Assembly: GCF_031886125.1 (NCBI RefSeq)
Contig: NZ_CP119391.1
Span: forward strand, 186,001 to 250,000
Length of the DNA: 64,000 bases
Direction: 5' to 3'
Source of the DNA: Halomonas piscis
GTDB lineage: Bacteria; Pseudomonadota; Gammaproteobacteria; Pseudomonadales; Halomonadaceae
Shown: positions 36,166 to 45,140 of the stretch, one piece after another
Layout of the letters: the number at the start of each line of letters is the position of its first letter
Numbering within the stretch: position 1 is the stretch's first letter
Position numbers and translations under genes: made by a program
The notes under the pieces: model-generated
Told to the model about the DNA's origin: nothing
The model's database searches: none
What the model saw: the letters and a program-made list of their open reading frames with translations, nothing else

Positions 36166-37499
36166 CTGAGGAATCCCCATGAAATGGGTAATAAAATCAG
36201 CATGATAGGATTGAAAAAGCCTGCATGAGTCATGCATGTTGTGAGTTACGACACACAACAACATGCGAAGGAGACCCATGCAGGCCCCTCGATTCTTGCA
36301 TAACTTGCTGACGTCTTCACTCTCCGTGATCCATGCCAAGCGGCTACAGACCGTCCTCGATACCGTTGGCGCTCTGCTGGGCGAGCGACGTCTGGGATTA
36401 ACGGCCATTGGCCGTGCGTTGCCGAGCTCGACGGATGCCAAGCACGCCATCAAACGAGTCGATCGACTATTAGGCAACCCTCACCTTCATCAGGAACGAC
36501 CGCTGTTCTATTGGCTCATGGCCTCGCTGCTAATCGGCCATACAACGCGCCCACTGATTCTGGTGGACTGGTCGCCGATTGATGACCGCGGCAGGCATTT
36601 CCTGCTGCGTGCGGCGGTGCCCTTCGCCGGGCGATCGCTGCCCATCTTCGAGAAGGTTCATCACAAGGAAGGATGCCCATACTGTGAAGCCTATCTGCTG
36701 GATGCGCTGGCAAGGATCCTGCCCGACAAGGCCACGCCGATCCTGGTGACCGATGCCGGCTTTCGTAACCCGTGGTTTCGGGCCGTTGAAGCGCGCGGCT
36801 GGTATATCGTTGGACGGGTCCGTCAGCCCGCCCGTTACCAGGCGTCAGGCGAAGCATGGCAACCCGTGAAGACCCTGTTTCAACACGCGACATCGGAACC
36901 GCAGGCGTGGGGCTCCGTCCGGATCGCCGAAAACCATCCGTTCCGCGCTCAGATGGTGCTCTATTATCGACCGCCACGGGGACGTAAGCATCGCAATAAA
37001 CAAGGCCGGATCTCTCGGGACGGCGGCAGCCGGACGATCGCCCGGCGTCAGCAGGAGCCCTGGGTGCTGGTCAGCAATCTGCCGGACCGCTCAACGCTGG
37101 CGAATAAAGTGGTAACGATCTACCGACAGCGCATGCAGATTGAGGAAGGGTTCCGCGATGTCAAAAGTCCCTTGTTCGGGCTGGGCTTCGGCATGCATCA
37201 GTCTCGCCAGGGCAAGCGCATCGAGGTCCTGCTGCTGATCGCCATGTTGGCGAACGTGGCCATGATGGTGGCCGGCCTGGATGTCCGAGCCCGGGGGCAA
37301 CAGCGGCGCTATCAGAGCAACAGTATCCGGCACCGGAGCGTGCTTTCCGTGTGGCGCCTGGGCTTGGAATGTCTTCGTCGTCATCAACCCGACGCCGTGC
37401 CTTGGCCTGCTTGGACAACCCTCCGAGCACGACTTCGCGAGGAAGTCAGGGAGCAGAGCCTATGCGGCGAGTAGCAACATATTCGTGGGGATTCGTCAG
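36166..37499 (+). mobile_element. IS4-family element, copy 1
   Basis: A 1334-bp element with ends CTGAGGAATCCCCA and, inverted, CTGACGAATCCCCA, flanked by a 9-bp duplication GTGTTAAAC (36157-36165, 37500-37508). Nearly identical to copy 2. The 200 bp from 37509 to the next gene show no feature. Confidence 0.93.
36278..37474 (+). CDS. IS4-family transposase, copy 1
   Basis: A 398-residue DDE transposase starting MQAPRFLHNLLTSSL after AAGGAG. Catalytic regions are LILVDWSPIDDRGRHFLL, ILVTDAGFRNPWFRAVEA and the YREK-type IYRQRMQIEEGFRDVKS with the glutamate. It differs from copy 2 by Ser instead of Gly at RALP(S/G)STDAK. Confidence 0.94.
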   Translation: MQAPRFLHNLLTSSLSVIHAKRLQTVLDTVGALLGERRLGLTAIGRALPSSTDAKHAIKRVDRLLGNPHLHQERPLFYWLMASLLIGHTTRPLILVDWSPIDDRGRHFLLRAAVPFAGRSLPIFEKVHHKEGCPYCEAYLLDALARILPDKATPILVTDAGFRNPWFRAVEARGWYIVGRVRQPARYQASGEAWQPVKTLFQHATSEPQAWGSVRIAENHPFRAQMVLYYRPPRGRKHRNKQGRISRDGGSRTIARRQQEPWVLVSNLPDRSTLANKVVTIYRQRMQIEEGFRDVKSPLFGLGFGMHQSRQGKRIEVLLLIAMLANVAMMVAGLDVRARGQQRRYQSNSIRHRSVLSVWRLGLECLRRHQPDAVPWPAWTTLRARLREEVREQSLCGE

Positions 37500-37713
37500 G
37501 TGTTAAACCCTGAACTCAGGTTGACACATAAGGCCACTCCACATTGCCGTGCGCCTGCGCCACGGTTTAGCAGACTAAGGGGTGTAAATAGCGTACGGAG
37601 ACACTGCCAGAGCGAACGACGCCGCCCAGACCCCTGACACGCAGCGGCCAAGGAAAACAAAGCACCGGGGAAATGGCTCTCCTGGGAAGACTCCACCAGG
37701 CGGGCAAGGAGGC

Positions 37714-38550
37714 ATGATGGAGCTGGATACCGTGTTACGGGCCCTGCTGTGTGTCAGCCCCGTGATCGCAGGGGTGGTATTGGTGATCTACGCCCGTTCG
37801 CTTACTGGCGTTAACGGGTTCGACGACCTCAGTCAGAGCGATACTAAACACCGCGCTGAACAAGGCGATGCCCAAGCGCAGAACAATTTTGGCGCCATGT
37901 ACCTCAACGGCAGGGGCGTTTTTCCTCGGAACACCACTAAAGCTGCTGAGTGGTTCCGCCAAGCCGCGGAACAGGGCCTTGCCTCCGCGCAGCACAATCT
38001 GGGCGTCATGTACCACAACGGCATAGGAGTTCCCCAAGACTACACCCAGGCTGCTGAGTGGTTCCGCCAGGCCGCGGAACAGGACTTTGCCGCCGCGCAG
38101 TACAATCTAGCCGTCATGTACGACAAAGGCAGGGGCATCCCCCAGGACGACACCCAAGCCGTCGAGTGGTACCACCAGGCGGCGGAACAGGGTTTTGCCG
38201 GCGCGCAGCACAATTTGGGCGTCATGTACGTCAACGGCAGGGGCGTCACCCAGGACGACACCCAAGCTGTCAAGTGGTACCGCCAGGCCGCGGAACAGGG
38301 CATTGCCGACGCGCAGCACAACCTGGGCATTATGTACCTCAAAGGCGAGGGTGTTTCCCAGGACGATACTCAAGCCGCTGAATGGACTCGCCAGGCCGCG
38401 GAACAGGGCATTATCGAGGCGCAATTCGGTCTCGGCTTGTTATATGGCGAAGGCAGGGGCGTTCCCCAGAACTACACTCAAGCCATCAAGTGGTTCTTCC
38501 GGGCGCAGCGGAACAGGGCCTTGCAGAAGCTCAAAAAAATCCTGACATGA
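37714..38550 (+). CDS. Sel1-repeat protein with N-terminal membrane anchor
   Basis: A 278-residue protein. Residues 1-27 contain a hydrophobic segment (LLCVSPVIAGVVLVIYA), followed by six 36-residue Sel1 repeats of the form AQHNLGVMYxNGxGVPQDxTQAAEWxRQAAEQG. Such solenoids act as protein-protein interaction platforms, often outside the cytoplasm. The C-terminus looks damaged: after WFF the sequence reads RAQRNRALQKLKKILT, whereas another frame would continue the repeat (AAEQGLAEAQKNP), so a small indel has probably shortened it. ATG 37714 follows AAGGAGGC. Confidence 0.85.
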   Translation: MMELDTVLRALLCVSPVIAGVVLVIYARSLTGVNGFDDLSQSDTKHRAEQGDAQAQNNFGAMYLNGRGVFPRNTTKAAEWFRQAAEQGLASAQHNLGVMYHNGIGVPQDYTQAAEWFRQAAEQDFAAAQYNLAVMYDKGRGIPQDDTQAVEWYHQAAEQGFAGAQHNLGVMYVNGRGVTQDDTQAVKWYRQAAEQGIADAQHNLGIMYLKGEGVSQDDTQAAEWTRQAAEQGIIEAQFGLGLLYGEGRGVPQNYTQAIKWFFRAQRNRALQKLKKILT

Positions 38551-38552
38551 GG

Positions 38553-38648
38553 GACGACCAGGATCAGAGCCTGGTTTTCCAGCATTTTCTCGGCGCTGCT
38601 GTCCCAGCGATCCGTGGTGGAGACGATCAGCCACTTGCTGAAAATGAC
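38553..38648 (-). pseudogene. Possible helicase-like gene fragment
   Basis: The minus strand reads SKWLIVSTTDRWDSSAEKML followed by ENQ, resembling a short stretch of large DEAD/DEAH helicases of type ISP restriction systems as I recall them. It is only about 32 codons long without a start, so it would be a scar of a lost gene. Confidence 0.3.
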
Positions 38649-38689
38649 AGTAACGGCGAGCAGGCGTCGAAAGAGGCTCCGCAACCGAA

Positions 38690-39424
38690 CTAAACCACTC
38701 CTTCGCGCAGCTCCAGGTGTTGAAAGGCAGGCTGCAGGCGATGCACGAGATCGTGCAGCTCGGCAGTCGTCGGGGCCGTTGTCACCGGTTGAGTGTAGGC
38801 TTCTTCCAGACACTGCTGAGGGCGTGCCATCTGGATAGCATAATGCGTCACTCCCTGCGCCGACAGCGATAGGGCCAAATCGCGTAGCGATGCCAGGGTC
38901 CAGTCGCGCCAGTGGACGGTCGTGCGGCACTCGAAGGCGACATCGCTGGCCAGTAGCTGGGCCAGACTCTCCCGATGGGCAGCAGCCATACCGCGTCGGC
39001 CGACAATGACGTCGAAGTTTTCGGCGCTACCCTTCACGTCCAGCCCCACCCAGTCGAGCCAGGGCAGCAGCGCCTTCAGGCGCCGGGGATAAACGCCGGC
39101 AGTGTGCAACCCGACCCTGAAGCCCAGGGCGCGAACCCGCGCGGCGGCCAGCGGCAAATCAGCATGCAGCATAGGCTCGCCGCCGCTGAACACGACGCCT
39201 TCCAGCAAGCCACGGCGCCTGTCAAGGAAGGCCTCGATCTCCGCCCACTCATCGGGCTTGGCCTTTCTCGGTTCGAGCATCTGCGGGTTATGACAGTAGC
39301 CGCAGCGCAAGGGGCAGCCCTGCAGGAAAACCACGCAGGCGAGGTGGTCGGGATAGTCCAGGGTGGTCATGGGTGTCAGGCCGGCCACAGGCAACTGCGG
39401 CCGACGGGATTCAATGGGGGACAT
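38690..39424 (-). CDS. nrdG: Anaerobic ribonucleotide reductase activase
   Basis: A 244-residue radical-SAM protein with the cluster motif CPLRCGYC (CxxxCxxC), GGEPMLH and LDVKG. It installs the glycyl radical in NrdD. It lies 50 nt downstream of the small glycyl-radical gene, in the operon nrdD - small gene - nrdG. Its 3' third is duplicated at 34506-34830. Confidence 0.94.
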   Translation of the reverse strand: MSPIESRRPQLPVAGLTPMTTLDYPDHLACVVFLQGCPLRCGYCHNPQMLEPRKAKPDEWAEIEAFLDRRRGLLEGVVFSGGEPMLHADLPLAAARVRALGFRVGLHTAGVYPRRLKALLPWLDWVGLDVKGSAENFDVIVGRRGMAAAHRESLAQLLASDVAFECRTTVHWRDWTLASLRDLALSLSAQGVTHYAIQMARPQQCLEEAYTQPVTTAPTTAELHDLVHRLQPAFQHLELREGVV

Positions 39425-39474
39425 AGCGGCAAATTCCGACCGGACGCCCGCAGGCGTCCGGCGTGGTGGTGGGT

Positions 39475-39636
39475 TTAACGGGTGGTGGCGTGCTCCCGGA
39501 AGTGGCAGCGCTCGTAGTGTTCGGACTGCTTGCCGTGGTTGAACTGGCTGACCGGGCGGTGATAGCCCATCACCCGAGTCCAGATTTCGCAGCGCTGACG
39601 CTGTTCGGTGGGCAGGGTTTCGGTGGAGTGGTTCAT
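39475..39636 (-). CDS. Separate glycyl-radical domain of anaerobic ribonucleotide reductase
   Basis: A 53-residue protein whose centre, CEIWTRVMGYHRPVSQFN followed by HGKQ, is the RVxGYxxPVxxxNxGKQ glycyl-radical motif that normally ends NrdD. It starts at ATG 39636 after AAGAGGAG with good spacing and has its own stop. The main NrdD frame stops 30 nt upstream, directly after its zinc-site region. NrdG would create the radical on the Gly of RVMGY, and the peptide would have to dock into the NrdD barrel. No simple one-base error would rejoin the frames, and the dedicated ribosome site argues for a real split gene. Confidence 0.85.
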   Translation of the reverse strand: MNHSTETLPTEQRQRCEIWTRVMGYHRPVSQFNHGKQSEHYERCHFREHATTR

Positions 39637-39666
39637 GAAAAGCTCCTCTTTACGATGATGACCCGT

Positions 39667-41409
39667 TCACGGGTCGGCAATGCCTAAGGCCGGGGTATCG
39701 GCCTGGGAGGCGCGCTGTGCCAGAAGGGCGTCGTCGCACTTCGGGCAGAACTCGTGTTCGCCGGCCAGATAGCCGTGCACCGGACAGATCGAGAAGGTCG
39801 GCGTCACGGTGAGATAGGGGAGGTGAAAGCTCGATAGAGCGGTGTGGACCAGCTTCCTGCAGGCGCTGGCCGAAGAGAGCCGCTCGCGCATGTAGAGATG
39901 CAGCACGGTGCCGCCGGTATAGCGCGTCTGCAGCGGATCCTGGTGGATCAGCGCCTCGAAGGGATCGTCGGTATGGCCTACCGGCAGCTGGCTGGAGTTG
40001 GTGTAGTAAGGCGCCTGGGCCGTCCCGGCCTGCAGAATACCGGGAAAGCGCTTGGCGTCCTCCTTGGCGAAACGGTAGGTGGTCCCCTCGGCCGGGGTTG
40101 CCTCCAGGTTGTAGAGGTGACCGGTGCTCTCCTGGAACTCACGCATCCGCTCACGCACATGCTCCAACACCTCGACCGCCAGCTGCTGTCCCTCAGGGTC
40201 GGCGATATCGTAGTAATCGTCGCTGATATTGCGCGCCATCTCGTTGAGGCCGTTTACCCCCAGGGTCGAGAAATGATTGTGCAGCGTGCCCAGGTAGCGT
40301 TGGCTGTAGGGATAAAGGCCGCCGTCCATCCACTTCTGGATGCATTCGCGCTTGATCTCCAGGCTGTCGCGGCCCAGCTCGAGCAGCCGGTCCAGCTCGG
40401 CATAGAGCCCCGCCCGGTCACCGGCAAAGCGGTGGCCCAGGCGTGCGCAGTTGATCGTCACCACGCCCAGCGAGCCGGTCTGCTCGGCGCTGCCGAACAG
40501 GCCGTTGCCGCGCTTGAACAGCTCGCTGAGATCCAGCTGCAGCCGGCAGCACATGGAACGCACCATGTGCGGCTCCAGGTCCGAGTTGAGGAAGTTCTGG
40601 AAGTACGGCAGGCCGTACTTGGCGGTTAGCGCAAAGAGCCGCTCGGCGTTGTCGCTGTGCCAGTCGAAGTCGTGCGTGATGTTGTAGGTGGGGATCGGAA
40701 AGGTGAACGTCCGGCCGCGGCAGTCCCCTGCCTCCATCACCTCCAGATAGGCGCGGTTGAGCAGGTCCATCTCGGCCTGCAGCTCGCCGTAGGTGAAGGG
40801 TTGCTCCTGGCCGCTGATGACCGGCACCTGGTCGCGCAGGTCCGCCGGGCAGACCCAGTCGAAGGTCAGATTGGTGAACGGCGTCTGGCTGCCCCAGCGC
40901 GAGGGCACGTTGAGGTTGTAGATGAACTCCTGCACCGCCTGCTTCACTGCCGGGTAGTCGAGCCGGTCGAGGCGCACGAAGGGCGCCAGATAGGTGTCGA
41001 AAGAGCTGAACGCCTGGGCGCCGGCCCACTCATTCTGCAAGGTGCCGAGGAAATTGACCATCTGCCCCAGGGCACTGGAAAGGTGCCGGGGCGGCGCGCT
41101 CTCTGCCCGGCCCGGCACGCCATTGAAGCCTTCGGTCAGCAGGGTGCGCAGCGACCAGCCGGCGCAGTAGCCGCTGAGCATATCCAGATCGTGGATATGC
41201 AGGTCGCCCTCGCGATGGGCGTCGCCCACCGCGGCGGGGTAGACCTCGTCCAGCCAGTAGTTGGCGATCAGCTTGCCCGAGGCGTTGAGAATCAGCCCGC
41301 CCAGGGAATAGCCCTGATTGGCGTTGGCATTGACGCGCCAGTCGGCGCGCTGCAGATATTCATTGATCGTCGATGCCACCCCGACGGTACCAGGCTGCGG
41401 GCTTTCCAT
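39667..41409 (-). CDS. nrdD: Anaerobic (class III) ribonucleoside-triphosphate reductase, catalytic barrel only
   Basis: A 580-residue NrdD. It begins MESPQPGTVGVASTINEYL after AAGGAGTG and goes straight into the barrel (DLHIHDLDMLSGYCAGWSL; TFPIPTYNITHDFDW; GVVTINCARLGHRF), so the ATP-cone of E. coli NrdD is absent. It ends with the zinc-site CPVHGYLAGEHEFCPKC and a short tail and lacks the glycyl-radical motif, which is in the next gene. It reduces ribonucleotides to deoxyribonucleotides without oxygen. NrdR- and ANR-like sites lie upstream. Confidence 0.93.
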   Translation of the reverse strand: MESPQPGTVGVASTINEYLQRADWRVNANANQGYSLGGLILNASGKLIANYWLDEVYPAAVGDAHREGDLHIHDLDMLSGYCAGWSLRTLLTEGFNGVPGRAESAPPRHLSSALGQMVNFLGTLQNEWAGAQAFSSFDTYLAPFVRLDRLDYPAVKQAVQEFIYNLNVPSRWGSQTPFTNLTFDWVCPADLRDQVPVISGQEQPFTYGELQAEMDLLNRAYLEVMEAGDCRGRTFTFPIPTYNITHDFDWHSDNAERLFALTAKYGLPYFQNFLNSDLEPHMVRSMCCRLQLDLSELFKRGNGLFGSAEQTGSLGVVTINCARLGHRFAGDRAGLYAELDRLLELGRDSLEIKRECIQKWMDGGLYPYSQRYLGTLHNHFSTLGVNGLNEMARNISDDYYDIADPEGQQLAVEVLEHVRERMREFQESTGHLYNLEATPAEGTTYRFAKEDAKRFPGILQAGTAQAPYYTNSSQLPVGHTDDPFEALIHQDPLQTRYTGGTVLHLYMRERLSSASACRKLVHTALSSFHLPYLTVTPTFSICPVHGYLAGEHEFCPKCDDALLAQRASQADTPALGIADP

Positions 41410-41432
41410 GGAGCACTCCTTCACTGACCGGA

Positions 41433-41479
41433 TTTCTATATATGGTATCAAGCATAAACAAAAACACCATATGTTGTGC
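41433..41479 (-). promoter_or_regulatory. Tandem NrdR boxes upstream of nrdD
   Basis: Two 16-bp palindrome-like sites, minus-strand ATACCATATATAGAAA (41433-41448) and GCACAACATATGGTGT (41464-41479), start 31 bp apart, i.e. three helical turns, the spacing used by the repressor NrdR on ribonucleotide reductase promoters. Confidence 0.68.
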
Positions 41480-41513
41480 CTATGGAGTCTAGGTACTTCC
41501 CGGCGGCAAAAAA

Positions 41514-41527
41514 ATGATCCAGGTCAT
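41514..41527 (-). promoter_or_regulatory. Possible ANR/FNR box upstream of nrdD
   Basis: The minus strand reads ATGACCTGGATCAT, one mismatch per half-site from TTGAC-N4-ATCAA. It would give anaerobic activation. The region 41530-41950 beyond it shows no convincing gene. Confidence 0.5.
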
Positions 41528-41962
41528 TAATAGGCGGGTGAGAGGGATTCGCACTTCTTGCCTGCCTGTCAGAAACCATCCCGGCAGTCCTTCGGACGGG
41601 CGCGCCGTTCTGCTTGCGCTGGCAACCTATGGGAAGCGAGTCCCGGAGTCTCTGGAACGTTTGCACGACGAGTTTGCCCAGTGATCATTATCGGGAGACG
41701 ATTGCGCTAGCTCATCGGGTGAGGCATCCGGTGTGCAGCGGATTTGTTAACGAAACGTGTCAGCAGACCTCTGCACGATCCTCGAAATTGTTCAGAACTC
41801 CTGTGCACGATGCAGACTGTCCGGGAAACACTCGGCTATCGGACACCCGCACAGGTGTTTCTGGGAGAATACTCAGGAGCCTTGGATACTGCAGGTGCTG
41901 CGCTTATTGTTTGAATTCAATATCATCTGCTAAAGATGCTATTAAAAAAATGGGTTTAAATA

Positions 41963-43296
41963 CTGAGGAATCCCCATGAAATGGGTAATAAAATCAGCAT
42001 GATAGGATTGAAAAAGCCTGCATGAGTCATGCATGTTGTGAGTTACGACACACAACAACATGCGAAGGAGACCCATGCAGGCCCCTCGATTCTTGCATAA
42101 CTTGCTGACGTCTTCACTCTCCGTGATCCATGCCAAGCGGCTACAGACCGTCCTCGATACCGTTGGCGCTCTGCTGGGCGAGCGACGTCTGGGATTAACG
42201 GCCATTGGCCGTGCGTTGCCGGGCTCGACGGATGCCAAGCACGCCATCAAACGAGTCGATCGACTATTAGGCAACCCTCACCTTCATCAGGAACGACCGC
42301 TGTTCTATTGGCTCATGGCCTCGCTGCTAATCGGCCATACAACGCGCCCACTGATTCTGGTGGACTGGTCGCCGATTGATGACCGCGGCAGGCATTTCCT
42401 GCTGCGTGCGGCGGTGCCCTTCGCCGGGCGATCGCTGCCCATCTTCGAGAAGGTTCATCACAAGGAAGGATGCCCATACTGTGAAGCCTATCTGCTGGAT
42501 GCGCTGGCAAGGATCCTGCCCGACAAGGCCACGCCGATCCTGGTGACCGATGCCGGCTTTCGTAACCCGTGGTTTCGGGCCGTTGAAGCGCGCGGCTGGT
42601 ATATCGTTGGACGGGTCCGTCAGCCCGCCCGTTACCAGGCGTCAGGCGAAGCATGGCAACCCGTGAAGACCCTGTTTCAACACGCGACATCGGAACCGCA
42701 GGCGTGGGGCTCCGTCCGGATCGCCGAAAACCATCCGTTCCGCGCTCAGATGGTGCTCTATTATCGACCGCCACGGGGACGTAAGCATCGCAATAAACAA
42801 GGCCGGATCTCTCGGGACGGCGGCAGCCGGACGATCGCCCGGCGTCAGCAGGAGCCCTGGGTGCTGGTCAGCAATCTGCCGGACCGCTCAACGCTGGCGA
42901 ATAAAGTGGTAACGATCTACCGACAGCGCATGCAGATTGAGGAAGGGTTCCGCGATGTCAAAAGTCCCTTGTTCGGGCTGGGCTTCGGCATGCATCAGTC
43001 TCGCCAGGGCAAGCGCATCGAGGTCCTGCTGCTGATCGCCATGTTGGCGAACGTGGCCATGATGGTGGCCGGCCTGGATGTCCGAGCCCGGGGGCAACAG
43101 CGGCGCTATCAGAGCAACAGTATCCGGCACCGGAGCGTGCTTTCCGTGTGGCGCCTGGGCTTGGAATGTCTTCGTCGTCATCAACCCGACGCCGTGCCTT
43201 GGCCTGCTTGGACAACCCTCCGAGCACGACTTCGCGAGGAAGTCAGGGAGCAGAGCCTATGCGGCGAGTAGCAACATATTCGTGGGGATTCGTCAG
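41963..43296 (+). mobile_element. IS4-family element, copy 2
   Basis: The same 1334-bp element as copy 1, flanked by its own 9-bp duplication GTTTAAATA (41954-41962, 43297-43305), so it inserted independently. Confidence 0.93.
42075..43271 (+). CDS. IS4-family transposase, copy 2
   Basis: A 398-residue DDE transposase identical to copy 1 except Gly at RALPGSTDAK. It is intact, with the same ribosome site. Confidence 0.94.
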   Translation: MQAPRFLHNLLTSSLSVIHAKRLQTVLDTVGALLGERRLGLTAIGRALPGSTDAKHAIKRVDRLLGNPHLHQERPLFYWLMASLLIGHTTRPLILVDWSPIDDRGRHFLLRAAVPFAGRSLPIFEKVHHKEGCPYCEAYLLDALARILPDKATPILVTDAGFRNPWFRAVEARGWYIVGRVRQPARYQASGEAWQPVKTLFQHATSEPQAWGSVRIAENHPFRAQMVLYYRPPRGRKHRNKQGRISRDGGSRTIARRQQEPWVLVSNLPDRSTLANKVVTIYRQRMQIEEGFRDVKSPLFGLGFGMHQSRQGKRIEVLLLIAMLANVAMMVAGLDVRARGQQRRYQSNSIRHRSVLSVWRLGLECLRRHQPDAVPWPAWTTLRARLREEVREQSLCGE

Positions 43297-43498
43297 GTTT
43301 AAATATTTAATTACAATTAACTCAACTTCTCGCATTGCCAATACGCCGGATTTTTATGAGACACTATTGTCTGGAGCCAAAGTTATACCAAATGCCTCCT
43401 CCCCAGCTCAAAGATAAAACACGTTGAGTAACGAGCGACTCAAGATATTAGCTGTCGGGTTCCGCGTGATTGACGGCTCTTTTGGGTTCTTCGTCACT

Positions 43499-44722
43499 TC
43501 ATGTGGATTGAGTGTGATTCAGCATGCGCCCCACAGGGCTACCGATCAGATAGATCATGGCGATGAAGTTGGCCTCGTTCCGATAGCCGCGTGCACGTGA
43601 CCTGGCGGCCAGGAACAGACCGTTCATGCCTTCCAGGTGCGGTTGGTCAGGCCGGAGAGCCAGCGCCTTACCACCTGCTCGGCATCTCGTTCCAGCGTAT
43701 TCAGGGCTTTCGCCATCGGTTTCAGGAGCGCGTTGTCGGCCACTGCAACGCGCATCACGTTCAGGTAGTGGGTGATCCGCCAGCGAGCGCCTCGTGGCGT
43801 CGGCGCCTGTTGGATCCACCTCAGCTTCTCCTTGATGATCCAGGCTTCCGCCGTGGCGCTACGGTCACTTACTAGCTCCTGGAGGGCGGTGACCTGGTTG
43901 GCTGTCAGGTTGCCGGCCTCGGTGTTCTTCAGCACCGCCCAGCGCAGTGCCTTGGGATGAGTTTGTTGGCGGCGCTCTCGCTTGCGGACCTCGTCCAGGG
44001 GCATTGGTGAAAGTCTGCACGATGTGGAACCAGTCGACCGTCATTTCGGCGCTGGGCAGGTGCTCGGCCACGCTACTCAGGAAGGCCTGGGACATGTCAC
44101 AGACGACTTCGACCACGTTGTCCGGGTCGCCGCCTGGAAGGCGCTGAAGGCCTCGATGGCGGCTTGCCATGGCCAGGCACAGCACAGATCACCGGCTCCT
44201 GAGGACGCTGCATGTCAAGGAGCACGGTGACATGGCGCTGGCCGCGTCGTGAGGCCGTCTCATCCAGGCCGGTAGCCGCGACCTCGGACAGCATCCGTCC
44301 CACATAGTAGTGCACGATGCGCCACAGGCGCTTGTCGGCAATCTCCAGCTGCCGGGAGACGGCCAGCACCGGCATCTCCTTGATCAGCGATATGGCAGCC
44401 TGCTCGAACAACAGGGTAAAGTCACTGCCGGGCCGTGCCCAGGGCACCTCGATGCGCTTGACACCATGCTCTTGGCACTTGGGACGCGTGCATGCAGATA
44501 GCAGTGGTGCTGGAAGAAGTTCAGATGCCGCCAGGTCTTGTCGGCGAAGTCATGGGCCGGGCAGGCCTGGCCGTACTCCGGGTAAGGGTAGAGGCTGCCT
44601 CGCTCAGCCTCGACATAGGGGTCCAGGCGATGAGGCGACACGGCGGTATCCAGGTGCTGGTCCTTGAGAACCCAGAGCGCTTCAAGGCCCAGGCCGAGGG
44701 GTAGAATCTGAGTGCCGTCCAT
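43499..44722 (-). pseudogene. ISL3-family transposase, multiply frameshifted
   Basis: Pieces in successive frames rebuild an ISL3 transposase: N-terminal LPLGLGLEALWVLKDQHLD and a zinc-finger region (KCQEHGVKRIEVPWARPG), then ATGLDETASRRGQRHVTV, VVEVVCDMSQAFLSSVAEHL, MTVDWFHIVQTF and, at the end, EGMNGLFLAARSRARGYRN. At least four shifts are needed, so it is dead. A probable element end (GGCTCTTTTGGGTTCTTCG) lies near 43475. Confidence 0.82.
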
Positions 44723-44799
44723 GCTCTATCTCCTGTCCATGTGGAGGTCATATCCTGGCCCGGCTCAGGGGCGAATTCCACATCCAGCGACGAAGAGCC

Positions 44800-45064
44800 C
44801 CTTTTCATGGCAGTAGGCGCCCATCTCGGCTTCTGATGGGGGCCGTTTCAATCACCATGGCCAACTTGGCATCGGCCGACCATTCGTCTCCGGTTTTACG
44901 CTTGCCAGGCACAGACATTCCTTGTTGTCGGCATGTTTTCAGCCAACCATACAGGGTTGATCCTCGATGTCTGCTTCGGCGGCGACCGACGCCACACTAC
45001 GGTTGTCTAGCGGCAACAATTGCTTTAGCACTACGGCCTTACGTTCCTCGGAATAATGTGGCAT
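44800..45064 (-). pseudogene. IS3-type transposase N-terminal fragment
   Basis: The minus strand starts MPHYSEERKAVVLKQLLPL and RSVASVAAEAD, a transposase helix-turn-helix, then loses frame; a later stretch resembles GDEWSADAKLAMVIETAP. The rest is missing where the ISL3 remnant begins. Confidence 0.65.
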
Positions 45065-45140
45065 GAACCATCCTATGCTGCCCATTCTGAGGTTAATTCA
45101 GGCGAAATCGCCAACTGGACAACTAAGCTGACAGAGGGGG

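Noticed and set aside
37850..38480. Tandem 108-bp DNA repeats that could be a minisatellite or CRISPR-like array
   Set aside because: The period is exactly 36 codons and each unit encodes a Sel1 motif; no constant repeat with unique spacers exists.
41614..41979. Open frame upstream of IS4 copy 2
   Set aside because: It runs into the IS terminus, has no ribosome site and no recognisable domain. A short frame ending YGKRVPESLERLHDEFAQ in the same stretch is also unsupported.
36166..43296. Composite transposon built from the two IS4-family copies
   Set aside because: Each copy is flanked by its own 9-bp duplication (GTGTTAAAC and GTTTAAATA), so they inserted separately.
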